From the NCBI GenBank assembly GCA_965214055.1, contig OZ243931.1, positions 2,170,001 to 2,234,000 on the forward strand: a stretch of 64,000 nucleotides of DNA. Direction: 5' to 3'. The position numbers and the translations under genes were made by a program. How positions within the stretch are numbered: position 1 is the stretch's first letter; every line of letters begins with the position of its first letter. A model generated the notes under the pieces. That model worked only from the letters and a program-made list of their open reading frames with translations, was not told where the DNA came from and did no database searches. This stretch comes from WTGA01 sp965214055. Its GTDB lineage: Bacteria; Pseudomonadota; Gammaproteobacteria; Arenicellales; Poriferihabitantaceae. Shown here in pieces: positions 54,101-62,334 of this stretch.

Positions 54101-54536
54101 CCAGGCCAAGTATCACGCCTTGCTTGGGTCAGGGTTTACAGGCCCCGATGGCGGAGCGCGGCCAATCACCGAAGAGGATATTCTGGTGGTGACTCCATAC
54201 AATGTGCAGGTGAATTATCTGCGCTCCATCCTGCCGAACAACGCCAGGGTTGGCACCGTTGACAAGTTTCAAGGGCAGGAAGCACCGGTCGTTCTGATTT
54301 CCATGGTGACATCCAGCGCTGAAGACCTGCCGCGCCACATTGAATTCCTGTACAGCAAGAACCGCCTGAATGTTGCGGTCTCCCGCGCACAGTGCCTGGC
54401 CGTGGTGGTGGTAAACCCCGCGCTGCTGGAAATCCCATGCGGCACCGTCGAGCAGATGAAGCTGGTGAACACCTTCTGCTGGCTGGATGAGTATTCAAAG
54501 ACGACAGGACAGGAAAAGAAGTACGGCTTTGTGTAA
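51177..54536 (+). CDS. TM0106-family RecB-like nuclease fused to SF1 (Dna2/Upf1-like) helicase
   Basis: A 1119-residue fusion. Residues 1-230: RecB-like nuclease with LGCHHASFLDVK near residue 20, the D-x-K catalytic pair in VLDTKLAR (~130) and cysteines in CPEPCSHCNFC...C (~206-222) that with Cys22 may hold a [4Fe-4S] cluster as in AddB/Dna2 nucleases. Residues ~315-480: RNase H-like segment (FFDMEGDP, HYNHYETTALKRL, DYNEMDC). Residues ~700-1110: SF1 helicase with Walker A GPPGAGKT (~733), Walker B FIDEAGQ (~842), TWRMRP, and VDKFQGQEAPVV with C-terminal NRLNVAVSRAQ. The family is mostly uncharacterised; its island setting suggests defence or repair. No ribosome binding site is obvious before ATG 51177. 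Confidence 0.88.
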   Translation: MQQYGNDQTLYSPSDLVTFLGCHHASFLDVKALSEDLDRTEASTVGQLLQKKGWEHEAAYLQRLKDEGKTVVEIPKGRNFQDRAARTLDAMKSGADIIYQAAFFAAPWRGDADFLIKYDTPSGLGDFSYEVLDTKLARTPAPKHIMQLCVYSELLAHLQGFRPANMHLFLGDHEKHSFRVDDFLYYYTCAKGRFENYLQSLPADSCPEPCSHCNFCQWRDGCKERWEEDDHLSLVANIRRSQMNKLRKAGIHTVADLAATTPDTKVPSLNHDVFLRLRSQAVLQNHKATTGEDRYEIIPFLPGKGFTRMPVPDDGDLFFDMEGDPLYPNGLEYLFGVYYSNDGEKLFKPFWAHDHEEEKETFKGFMGFLADHLAAHPHAHVYHYNHYETTALKRLACRYAVCEEQLDNLLRNQKFIDLYLVVRESVRTSEPGYSIKNLETFYMDKRANEVATAADSIIVYHQWRETRVDKLLREIADYNEMDCISTHLLRDWLLSLRPGDTPWFKGLPGDIGEEPLQRKDWEIEYEKYQIRLGMTGEDPSPVNERLPHLLEFHNREAKPQWWASFERQEKFEDELIDDTECLGGLQQIGAPEPEKRSLIYTYRFPSQEYKLKVGTPAVNIAAMESVGTIAGIDENACMVRIKRGANRDPLPESLSIGPPGPIDSRIIRTAIYRYADHVLEAPETTHAATELLARNVPRIQGKRPGERVITSKDLQADALEAIAALENSYLFIQGPPGAGKTYTSSHIIVELIKRGKKIGVTSNSHKAIHNLLKKVESVAAEKGVEFQGIKKASLGNAETFFDGRCIRSETRTENMKRDADLFAGTAWAFSSSHFHGQLDYLFIDEAGQVATANVVAMATATRNIILVGDQMQLGQPVQGTHPGEAGLSVLEFLLGDYSTIPAERGIFLDQTWRMRPSICQFISDAFYDGRLTAHESTIGRSLDLQGAGLPNEGIVMIPAEHDGCSQKSVEEGGIIQAKYHALLGSGFTGPDGGARPITEEDILVVTPYNVQVNYLRSILPNNARVGTVDKFQGQEAPVVLISMVTSSAEDLPRHIEFLYSKNRLNVAVSRAQCLAVVVVNPALLEIPCGTVEQMKLVNTFCWLDEYSKTTGQEKKYGFV

Positions 54537-54912
54537 AACTGTGGTGCGTACCGGCGGGTATTCCTGTCGGCCATCAGAAATCAGGCTGTTTCCGCTATAC
54601 CCCCCGGCTGGGGAAATGCGTTCATCAAATCCTCCAGGGCCGCAATATTGTGTGGACCGGGTGTGTCGCTCTTTATCATAAAGTCGTATGGACGGACTGC
54701 ATCCAGGAGGGCATCTGGTTTATGCAGGCTGATTTGTAATGGTCATTTCCATCACTTCCAATATTGGCGTTCCAGAAGGCTGCCGGAGTCGTTGTACACA
54801 TGGGGTACGGCACCAGATCAGCGGACCACCCGGTCCATCCAGGGCAATCTGGCCACTTCGGGTTTATCGGGACCCTCTGGCAGATGCCGACTCCCGGTTG
54901 ATCCGTTGGGCG
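54537..54912. other. convergent gap, no recognised gene
   Basis: About 375 bp between the nuclease-helicase (plus) and the terminator of the AGCS symporter (minus). No gene recognised. A short dyad GGACC-ACCC-GGTCC lies near 54822-54835. Confidence 0.45.
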
Positions 54913-54943
54913 AAAAAAAAGGCCGCATGTAGAATGCGGCCTT
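54913..54943 (-). terminator. intrinsic terminator of the AGCS symporter gene
   Basis: On the minus strand AAGGCCGCAT and ATGCGGCCTT form a 10-bp GC-rich stem with a five-base loop followed by eight T. This is a strong rho-independent terminator, 35 bp after the symporter stop codon. Confidence 0.93.
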
Positions 54944-54977
54944 GGAATGAAATGTAAAAATACCCGGCATCTATCGG

Positions 54978-56477
54978 CTATTTGTATTTTTTGATTTCCC
55001 CGCTCTCAATTCTTGCGAAATAGGACTGCATATCCCGCTTCACTATGGGGGCAAGAAAGTACAGGCCCAGAATATTGGGAACACAGATCAAAAATACCAG
55101 GGCATCCGAAATATCAAGGATGGGTCCCAACTGAACCACGCAACCCAGGGCGACGAAAACACAGAACATCAGTTTGTATATGGTCTGGCCTCTTTCTCCT
55201 TCACCAAACATGTAGGTCCACCCTTTCAACCCGTAGTAGGACCATGAAATCATGGTGGAAAATGCAAACAGCAATGCAGCAAATGCCAGGGGGATGGGGA
55301 ACCAGGAAAACTCACGTTCGAAAGCGGCAGAAGTCATGGCCACTCCCTGTGCATTGCCGGCGAAACCGGGCTCAGCCACCTGGGCAGTGCCGATAACCAG
55401 TGCGGTGATCGTACAGATAATGATCGTGTCAATGAAAGGTTCCAACAGTGATACAACGCCTTCAGTAATGGGTTCGTTGGTTTTCACAGCGGAGTGCGCG
55501 ATGGATGCAGACCCGATACCAGCTTCGTTTGAAAACACCGCCCGCTGGAAACCGATAATCATCGCCCCCAAGGCTCCGCCTGCCACCCCTTCACCGGTAA
55601 AGGCACCCGTAAAGATGTTGGCAATGACCTGGGGAAGGGTGTTCGCATTCATAAGAATGACGATGATCGCAAACAGGCAGTAGAATACAGCCATAAACGG
55701 AACGATCTTTTCAGTTACTTTCGCGATTGACTTGATGCCGCCTACGATGACTGAAAAGACAACGGCGGCCAAAATCAGTCCGACCAGCCACCCCAGCCCA
55801 TCCAGGGCACCGCCCGATACGTTATTGAGTTGCACATATGCCTGGTTGGACTGGAACATATTGCCGATACCCAATGCTCCGATAAAGATGCCAATGGCGT
55901 ACAGGGTCCCCATAAACTTGCCAAAGCCTTCCATGTTACGGTCTTTGAATCCCTGCCTCAGGTAATACATGGGACCACCCGAGACGTGGCCGTCTTCAAA
56001 TTCCTTCCTGTACTTTACCCCCAGCGTACATTCCACGAATTTTGTAGACATACCCAGGAAGCCGGCCAGAATCAGCCAGAAGGTCGCGCCTGGCCCGCCT
56101 ACCGTGACCGCGACAGCGACACCACCAATGTTACCAATCCCAACCGTACCGGATACTGCGGTGGCCAGTGCCTGGAAGTGCGAAACCTCACCATGGCTGT
56201 TCGGGTCGGAATAATCCCCCTTGATTAATTGGATGGCATGCTTGAATCCCCGTATATTAATGAACCCCATGTAAACGGTAAAAAATACCGCACCGGCAAC
56301 CAGCCATAGGACAACCACTGGTAGCTGTGCTCCAAAAATAGGGATTTTAAAAAATACGATTGTTCCGATCAAAGAAGCGATCGGGGCCGTTGCCGCATTA
56401 ATGGCCTCGTCGACGCCCGCATGGGCGCTTGTAATTGAATACAGGAACAACCCCAGCAAAAAATAGATTCGTTTCAT
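54978..56477 (-). CDS. alanine or glycine:cation symporter (AGCS family)
   Basis: A 499-residue sodium-coupled amino-acid symporter. An N-terminal signal-like segment (FLLGLFLYSITSAHA) precedes about eleven membrane helices. Family pieces: FINIRGFKHAIQLIKGDY, ATAVSGTVGIGNIGGVAVA (substrate and sodium site), GFLGMSTKFVECTLGVKYR, FQRAVFSNEAGIGSASIAHS, and WSYYGLKGWTYMFG. It is likely to take up alanine or glycine. A strong terminator follows; the usp gene lies upstream on the same strand with an inverted-repeat element between. Confidence 0.95.
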   Translation of the reverse strand: MKRIYFLLGLFLYSITSAHAGVDEAINAATAPIASLIGTIVFFKIPIFGAQLPVVVLWLVAGAVFFTVYMGFINIRGFKHAIQLIKGDYSDPNSHGEVSHFQALATAVSGTVGIGNIGGVAVAVTVGGPGATFWLILAGFLGMSTKFVECTLGVKYRKEFEDGHVSGGPMYYLRQGFKDRNMEGFGKFMGTLYAIGIFIGALGIGNMFQSNQAYVQLNNVSGGALDGLGWLVGLILAAVVFSVIVGGIKSIAKVTEKIVPFMAVFYCLFAIIVILMNANTLPQVIANIFTGAFTGEGVAGGALGAMIIGFQRAVFSNEAGIGSASIAHSAVKTNEPITEGVVSLLEPFIDTIIICTITALVIGTAQVAEPGFAGNAQGVAMTSAAFEREFSWFPIPLAFAALLFAFSTMISWSYYGLKGWTYMFGEGERGQTIYKLMFCVFVALGCVVQLGPILDISDALVFLICVPNILGLYFLAPIVKRDMQSYFARIESGEIKKYK

Positions 56478-56537
56478 TATCTTTTCCTCGTTATTCTTTA
56501 TTTAAGTAGTTCTTGATATTTCCAGCTGGTTGACTGG

Positions 56538-56646
56538 GAGGCTGTCCGAGAGATCATTATTTTCAGAATTTTGTTTTTTGATAATTTGATATATCAATGT
56601 TTGTCTATTTTAAAAATCCAAATTCATGCTGTTCTCGGACAGGCTC
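56538..56646. repeat. 109-bp element with 14-bp terminal inverted repeats
   Basis: GAGGCTGTCCGAGA (56538-56551) and TCTCGGACAGGCTC (56633-56646) are inverted repeats with one mismatch around an AT-rich centre. The GAGGCTGTC-type end resembles termini of common insertion sequences, so this may be a MITE; a processed hairpin between usp and the symporter is the other reading. The right end touches the usp stop codon. No target duplication is clear. Confidence 0.5.
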
Positions 56647-57080
56647 TAGGGGACTACCGTCACAGGAACGGTGGATGATTGCACCAGTGCAGCTGTCACA
56701 CTCCCAAAAATCATGGAATGTACACGGGATTCACCAAGGCGGCCGATATAGATCTGGGATACTCCGTGTTCACCGGCCAGTTCATTGAGTGTTTCGGCTA
56801 TTTTTCCGTGACGTACTACCGTTTCTACAACTAATCCTGAGTCCTTCAGGGATCCCGCTTCCGTATCAAGAATTAAATCGTTTGCCCTTTGAATTTCCGA
56901 TTCACGGCGCTGATGCCGTTCTTCCAGTTCTTCAGGGGTGTGAAAGCTATATGGCGACCAGTCGATGACATAAGTCAAAACCAGATCAGAGGATGTTAAT
57001 TTGGCGTAGGCGGCGGCGGCCTGCAATGCTCGCTTGCCTCCCTCACTACCGTCTAATGCTACCAGTATCTTATTCGACAT
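56646..57080 (-). CDS. universal stress protein (UspA family)
   Basis: A 144-residue single-domain Usp protein. The start SNKILVALDGSEGGKRALQAA and the ATP-binding motif G-x2-G-x9-G-S (GRLGESRVHSMIFGS) near residue 112 indicate an ATP-binding type. TSDLVLTYVIDWSPYSF is the variable loop region. ATG 57080 follows TGGAG and is preferred to a TTG two codons earlier. It lies just upstream of the AGCS symporter gene on the same strand; co-regulation is possible but an inverted-repeat element separates them. Confidence 0.92.
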   Translation of the reverse strand: MSNKILVALDGSEGGKRALQAAAAYAKLTSSDLVLTYVIDWSPYSFHTPEELEERHQRRESEIQRANDLILDTEAGSLKDSGLVVETVVRHGKIAETLNELAGEHGVSQIYIGRLGESRVHSMIFGSVTAALVQSSTVPVTVVP

Positions 57081-57325
57081 AAACAACTCCAGTTAGTGGT
57101 TGGTATTTGATACCCACTTTAGGGCGGAATACCTGTAACAGTATGCCCACCTTGAAAGTTAGAGTCAATTATTTGAAAGGATTCACCTGCTACGCTTTCA
57201 TTTTAAATGATTTTATACATTATATAATCAATGTATCTTATTGTTTTTATTTTTCAATCTTTGAGAAAAAGAGCGAGTTTCCAAATTTTCTCTTTGTTTG
57301 AGGATGTTCCCGTAACCGGCAACCC

Positions 57326-58300
57326 CTAGCAAAATTTCCCAAGAACTTCTCCTGTTGAATTGGCACGGGCCTTGTCTACCGAAAGACCGGCCAATGCCAG
57401 GTCCCCAAGCGCGATTCCACGGAAGATAAAAGCGGTACGCTGTTTCTCCCTGGTACGGCCGACTGCCTCACCATTGACCAGTTCTGCAATATCTCCGCTG
57501 ACGAGGCGGGTATCCACCATCGGGCTCGACATGGCTGTTTCCTGCTCCCGGTCATCAATAATGATCCGGTCAAATACTGACATTCCATCCCGCATCCAGG
57601 GAATCGCCATGTCCGTGGAAGAAATGAATGCACCGGGCCTCAACCAGTGCGGGTCAATAAATGGATCGATTTTTGCCGTGATCGTAACCGATGAGACAAT
57701 AATATCGGCGTTGTCCACTGCCGCATGCGCGGTGGTGCTTGCCACCGCATCAAGCCCCATCTCTTCTGCTGTACGGCATAACGCATCCCGGTTGGCATGG
57801 CCCCGGCCAAAAGCACGAATTTCTTTCAATGAAAACAGGTCAGCAAACAATTTCAGGTGGCTGTGGGCCTGTACGCCGCAGCCAACAAACGCCATGACTT
57901 CGGAATCTGGACGCGCCAAACGACGGGCGGCTATGGCACTGGCCCCAGCGGTACGAATAGCGGTCACCCAGTTGCCGTCAACCACAGCCACCGGGATACC
58001 TGTTTCGCTGTCCAGCACCATTATCAGTCCATTTATTTGCGGCAGTCCCCTGTCTGTATTGTGCGGATTCAGTACTACAGACTTGACTGCCAGATAGGGA
58101 GGGTCCTCCGCAGCGGACAGTGTCGACATCATATACCTGTCGTCGTCCGGCTGAATCACCGATTTCGGAGCATGCCATACACGGGACTTTTTCAGGCCGC
58201 GCATCAGGTGTTCCATGCACTCGATGATTTCATCGGTGGTGATTTGTAATGATTCAAGGGTTTCCCGTGACAGGTACAGGAATTGGGTGGCTGCGTTCAT
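57326..58300 (-). CDS. ornithine cyclodeaminase / mu-crystallin family protein
   Basis: A 324-residue NAD(P)-binding enzyme. Family marks: KSVVLNPHNTDRGLPQINGL, VAVVDGNWVTAIRTAGASAIAA (as DGNWVTAIRTAGASAIAA), the Rossmann motif VMAFVGCGVQAHSHL, and GAFISSTDMAIPWM. True ornithine cyclodeaminase is one member, but the family also has alanine, delta-1-pyrroline and other imino-acid dehydrogenases; the substrate cannot be read here. Interlocked inverted repeats lie 140 bp upstream of its start. def lies further upstream on the same strand. Confidence 0.88.
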   Translation of the reverse strand: MNAATQFLYLSRETLESLQITTDEIIECMEHLMRGLKKSRVWHAPKSVIQPDDDRYMMSTLSAAEDPPYLAVKSVVLNPHNTDRGLPQINGLIMVLDSETGIPVAVVDGNWVTAIRTAGASAIAARRLARPDSEVMAFVGCGVQAHSHLKLFADLFSLKEIRAFGRGHANRDALCRTAEEMGLDAVASTTAHAAVDNADIIVSSVTITAKIDPFIDPHWLRPGAFISSTDMAIPWMRDGMSVFDRIIIDDREQETAMSSPMVDTRLVSGDIAELVNGEAVGRTREKQRTAFIFRGIALGDLALAGLSVDKARANSTGEVLGKFC

Positions 58301-58666
58301 ATTCGATTCGAAAATGGGTCGGGGTGAACAGGGGACTTTATGAATTTCCGAAGATGGAGCAATTTTACAGGATTCATGGCCCCGGGCGAGTCACGGCTCA
58401 CGGTTTTCCGGATCGCGCATGCGCTTTGAAACTACATGAATTCCGGGTCCGGCAATGACTGGAACTCCTTCCCGGACGGGGGACCCGGAAGTCATTGAAA
58501 GTCATCAATCAGGCCGGGTTCTCCCGACGGCTGGGAGATGCTGAAAGGGTACCCGGGGATATCCTGATGCGTTGAGTCACCGAAAATAGGGATTCGATGC
58601 ATTTTGGTTATGAAGAAAAATCGGGAAAAATGTCGTTTTTAACCATGGCCAGGGAAAAATCGGCGG
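58301..58666. other. leader/gap between def and the ornithine cyclodeaminase-family gene
   Basis: No gene seen. The only striking structure is the interlocked pair of inverted repeats at 58441-58497. This gap would be the 5' leader of the downstream (minus-strand) gene. Confidence 0.5.
58441..58497 (-). promoter_or_regulatory. interlocked inverted repeats, possible alternative hairpins
   Basis: A: TTCCGGGTCC (58441-58450) with A': GGACCCGGAA (58481-58490), 10 bp perfect. B: CAATGACT (58453-58460) with B': AGTCATTG (58490-58497), 8 bp perfect. The order A-B-A'-B' means the two hairpins cannot form as a simple nest: they are mutually exclusive or form a pseudoknot. In the leader of the minus-strand ornithine cyclodeaminase-family gene this could be a switch; there is no direct evidence of transcription. 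Confidence 0.4.
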
Positions 58667-59242
58667 TCAGGCCCCCCATTTCTGAACAAGCTGACAGACC
58701 TGTTCGGAAAATTCAGCCTGGCGAAACTCCTGAAATACCGACCATGAGCAAAAAGACGTTGGATCAGTGACTCTGTGCGGAAACAAAATACCATCAAGAT
58801 GGTCATTTTCATGTTGCCAGGTGCAGGCTGAGTAGCCACGGACTTCAAACGATTGATGTTCGCCTTGCCGATTAAATCCAGAGACACCGATTTCGAGATG
58901 CCGGGTGACGTTGGCACGGAGATTGGGCACGGACAGGCAACCCTCATTCGATTCAAAAGTGTTGTCAGAGAGAATCCTGATTGACGGGTTGATGAGGATT
59001 GTCAATGGAGTGACCGGCTTATAGGGGTACCTCGGGTTGTTTTCAACTTCAATGACGAACAGTCGATAGGGAATGCCAATCTGATTGGCCGCAATCCCTG
59101 CACCATTGGCTGCTCTCATGGTATCAATCATATCCTCAATCCAGTTCTGTACGTCTGGCGAACGGATGCGGATTTCATCCACTTCCTGGGCGCGGGCCGC
59201 AAGAACCGGATGACCGATCTGCAGGATTTCTCTTACTGCCAT
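58667..59242 (-). CDS. def: peptide deformylase
   Basis: Def removes the N-formyl group from new proteins. Motif 1 GAGIAANQIG, motif 2 EGCLSVP with the metal-ligand cysteine, and motif 3 HENDHLDG with HExxH (here H-E-N-D-H) are all intact. The 191-residue protein is slightly longer than usual. It is not beside fmt, so it may be a second deformylase of the genome or a relocated single copy; the window cannot tell. Confidence 0.94.
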   Translation of the reverse strand: MAVREILQIGHPVLAARAQEVDEIRIRSPDVQNWIEDMIDTMRAANGAGIAANQIGIPYRLFVIEVENNPRYPYKPVTPLTILINPSIRILSDNTFESNEGCLSVPNLRANVTRHLEIGVSGFNRQGEHQSFEVRGYSACTWQHENDHLDGILFPHRVTDPTSFCSWSVFQEFRQAEFSEQVCQLVQKWGA

Positions 59243-59698
59243 ATAGATTCAATACTCATTTCGAAAAGGGTTGGAGCCGATTCATTTTTCGGGCAATGTT
59301 CTCTGTATCCCGCGGAATTCTACCATGCCGCACGGCCGGGCTGTGTTTATTCACTCCGGTGTTTTCCCGGCCGCAGGGAGGGGATTTCGATGCGCCAGGT
59401 TTTCGTAAACAGGGGTCCCACGATTTCTGTCATCGGCAAATCGAAGGGCGAAGAGTCCGCGGTCCCTGTGGTATGCTTCCGGGACGGTTGCCATCTGGGT
59501 ATTTGGTGCCCTGTGTCGTCTGTCAGGACAGCCTGAGATGAAACCACAGGGATACCGGCAGGTTTTCCCTGGGGACCGCTGACTTTATGTGGGCAAACAG
59601 CGTGCATTCGGTCCCGAATGATGGCCGTCGAACATCGGCGAAGCATTGCCCTGTTGCGTGACGCAAACCGCAGCCCGTACTTCCAGTGGAGAGATACC
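59243..59698. other. divergent gap between def and the alpha/beta hydrolase
   Basis: About 450 bp. No recognised gene, RNA or repeat; the only useful signal is the purine-rich GGAGAGA before GTG 59699. Confidence 0.45.
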
Positions 59699-60565
59699 GT
59701 GCAGTTGTATAAAGGCATGAATGCCGAGACCCTTGAGGCGGAATATAACCTGGTTGCCCGCAGAGGCCCGGGTTTTGCGGACCTGGCAGAAGGGTGGCGG
59801 GTCCGCAGTGAAGCATACCGTCTTCATTCCGGGGCGAGAACGGATCTTGCCTATGGTGAGGGGGAGCGGGAAAAACTGGATTTTTTCCCCGGTGGCGACC
59901 CGGACGGCCCTGTGGTCGTGTATATCCATGGTGGGTACTGGCAGCGGGGGGATAAAAACCTGTACAGCTTTGTTGCGGAAGCCTTTGTCAGGAACGGTGT
60001 TTCCATGGCCATCCTGAATTACAGCCTTACGCCCTTTGTACGGATCGGCGAGATTCCACCACAAATCAGGAAGGCGGTGGCATGGACCTGGCTGAACGCA
60101 TCCGACCTTGGTTTTTCAAGGGACAAACTGTTTGTGATGGGGCATTCCGCTGGTGGTCATCTGACAGCGATGATGATGGCTACGGACTGGCCTGCATTCA
60201 ATCCGGCATTGCCGATGGATCTGGTACGTGGGGGAATGCCGGTCTCCGGCATATATGAACTTGAGCCGTTGGTGCATACCTCGCTCAATCAAGGCCCCCG
60301 GATGGATGTAGCGGAAGCCATCGTCGAAAGCCCGGTTTTTCGGCCTCCGGTGACAAACGCTCCGCAACTGATTGCGGTGGGGGGTGGTGAGACCGGAGAA
60401 TTTTTACGTCAATCCAACCATTATGCCGCGCAGTACGCGACTTCAGAACGTTCCATGGAGCGGTACGATGTCCCCGAAGCCGACCACTTTGATGTATTGG
60501 AACGTTTGGTCGAAGACGACAGTGTCTTCTTTGGAAAATCGATGAGTCTGATTTTGAATCGTTGA
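59699..60565 (+). CDS. alpha/beta hydrolase, arylformamidase (KynB/BNA7)-like
   Basis: A 288-residue alpha/beta hydrolase. HGGYWQRGDK (oxyanion hole) and GHSAGGHL (nucleophile elbow with catalytic Ser) match the kynurenine formamidase-like group; ADHFDVLERL carries the catalytic His. The N-terminus NAETLEAEYNLVAR is typical of the family. GTG 59699 with GGAGAGA upstream is chosen; the frame is open to ATG 59618, but that part is not conserved. Other kyn genes are not seen here, so tryptophan breakdown is not implied. Confidence 0.83.
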   Translation: MQLYKGMNAETLEAEYNLVARRGPGFADLAEGWRVRSEAYRLHSGARTDLAYGEGEREKLDFFPGGDPDGPVVVYIHGGYWQRGDKNLYSFVAEAFVRNGVSMAILNYSLTPFVRIGEIPPQIRKAVAWTWLNASDLGFSRDKLFVMGHSAGGHLTAMMMATDWPAFNPALPMDLVRGGMPVSGIYELEPLVHTSLNQGPRMDVAEAIVESPVFRPPVTNAPQLIAVGGGETGEFLRQSNHYAAQYATSERSMERYDVPEADHFDVLERLVEDDSVFFGKSMSLILNR

Positions 60566-60669
60566 GGGGACCGATGGGTCCGATGGGTCCGGCATCATCG
60601 TTCCAGCCACGATGACCGGAGTGACTTCCGGGTTTTTGCAGCGGATGGAATGGCCTGTACGGGTTCAGT

Positions 60670-61761
60670 TCAGGGGGGTGGGAGAAGAACGAGTTTTCCG
60701 GTAAATTTCTTTTCCAGAAATTCAACCTGGGCCCTGCGGATTTCACTCAATGGAAACGTCTTGGCCACGATGGGACGAATTTCGCCGTGCTCAATGTAGC
60801 GAACAAGATTTTCAAATACGACATTCTCCTGGAATGTACAGCCGATCAGTGTCAGGTCCTTGAGATAAAGAGTGCGGACATCCAGTTCAACCAATGGTCC
60901 GGCAATGGCACCTGCGGCGGCATACCGTCCGCCCCTTTTCAGCACCTCAAGCAGAGATGGCCATGCCGGCCCTGCAACCAGATCAATCACCACATCAAAA
61001 TGGTCCGTTCCAAAGGCGTCCGTAACAGAGGTATTTCTGTCTATCACTTCGTCGGCGCCGATTGCGAGCAGGTTGTCTGTTTTGGATGCGCTGGCGACAG
61101 CAGTCACATGGGCTCCCCTGCGTTTGGCAAGTTGCACGGCTGCAGATCCAACCCCACCGGAAGCCCCTGTGATCAGTATGCGTTCGGGGCCCACTGATGC
61201 CCGATGCAACATGTTTTCTGCGGTTGAGTAGGCACATGGGATGGAGGCCAGTTCCGCATCCGACCAGAAACAGTCCACTTTGTGGGTTTCCACAGAAGGG
61301 GCTTTTGTGTATTGAGCGAATGCCCCGTCGCACTCCGAGCCGAATGTCTGGCATTCAAAGGGGGAATTGTCCGCGCTGTGCATCATGCTTCGTACGATTA
61401 CCCGCTCGCCGACCCTTGCGGGAGGAACCTCTTCTCCAGTCGCTACAATGATTCCGCAGCAGTCAGCGCCCTGAATACGGGGAAAGGCGATGGGCATGTC
61501 GGACCAGGCGGCATCCTCATCATCAAGCAGTTCAAACCCGGTTTCCCCTCCCGTGCTGGTGCTGTCCCGGACCTTTTTCGAGTACCAGCCGATGCGGGTG
61601 TTGATGTCGGTATTATTGATGCCGGCGGCGGCAACCTTGATCAGGACTTCTCCACTACCCGCAACTGGGGTGGAAATATCTTCCCGGTAGCAAAGGGCTT
61701 CGAGCCCCCCATGCCTGACCAATTGAACAGCGGCCATGTGGAGAGGGGTTTTCTCATTCAT
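60670..61761 (-). CDS. MDR-superfamily alcohol dehydrogenase/quinone oxidoreductase-like enzyme
   Basis: A 363-residue medium-chain dehydrogenase/reductase. N-terminal GroES-like domain: GEVLIKVAAAGINNTDIN, IQGADCCGIIVATGEEV; C-terminal Rossmann domain with ITGASGGVGSAAVQLAKRRG (NAD(P)-binding) and GRYAAAGAIAG. The structural zinc Cys cluster is not evident. ATG 61761 is chosen from the family start; the frame is open to 62136 without conservation. It is convergent with the hydrolase gene at 59699. Substrate unknown. Confidence 0.85.
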   Translation of the reverse strand: MNEKTPLHMAAVQLVRHGGLEALCYREDISTPVAGSGEVLIKVAAAGINNTDINTRIGWYSKKVRDSTSTGGETGFELLDDEDAAWSDMPIAFPRIQGADCCGIIVATGEEVPPARVGERVIVRSMMHSADNSPFECQTFGSECDGAFAQYTKAPSVETHKVDCFWSDAELASIPCAYSTAENMLHRASVGPERILITGASGGVGSAAVQLAKRRGAHVTAVASASKTDNLLAIGADEVIDRNTSVTDAFGTDHFDVVIDLVAGPAWPSLLEVLKRGGRYAAAGAIAGPLVELDVRTLYLKDLTLIGCTFQENVVFENLVRYIEHGEIRPIVAKTFPLSEIRRAQVEFLEKKFTGKLVLLPPP

Positions 61762-62334
61762 ATCAATTTTTCTGTCTTGGTCAGTGGAGTGGTCGCCTGG
61801 CATCAAGCGGTTGTTGGTATTCAAATCTTCGATATTGACAATCTGAAATCTCGGACTTATGCTTTGTGCTGGCGTATTTGGGCGGTGGTTTGAACCTGAA
61901 AACAGCAAATGGGGAGACCAACCGGACAAAGGATAGTATAAAACATGTTGGCGCATGATTGCATTTCCAGAAGTTTTCTTTACTTCACAGGATGATTGCC
62001 TGACTCCAGGGCGATGGGTCTGCTCTGTACTCCCCTGCCCATGAACGCATTCACTGAAAGCCACGGCCGGGATTTTTATGCCTGTTCCCGGAGCAGTGAA
62101 AGAAGACCTGGGCCCGTTCTTGAAGTGAATCGCCAACCGTTCATCCCTGACGGCAGCATTTCAGATTGGACCATTGTGCCGGGTTGGTACCCATGACATC
62201 CAGCTGGCCTGCAATGTTGCGGTACGGGGGCACTGCGGCCGGGGTGCGAAAAATAAACGCCATGCTCCCATGATGGAGACCATCGAATTCAATCCCGATC
62301 AACCCGTTCCCGTATATCCGGTGGAGGTGCTTCC
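61762..62334. other. divergent gap between MDR gene and TauD-type gene
   Basis: No recognised gene. Its 3' end carries GGTGGAGGTG just before the dioxygenase ATG. No clear repeats or promoters were identified. Confidence 0.45.
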
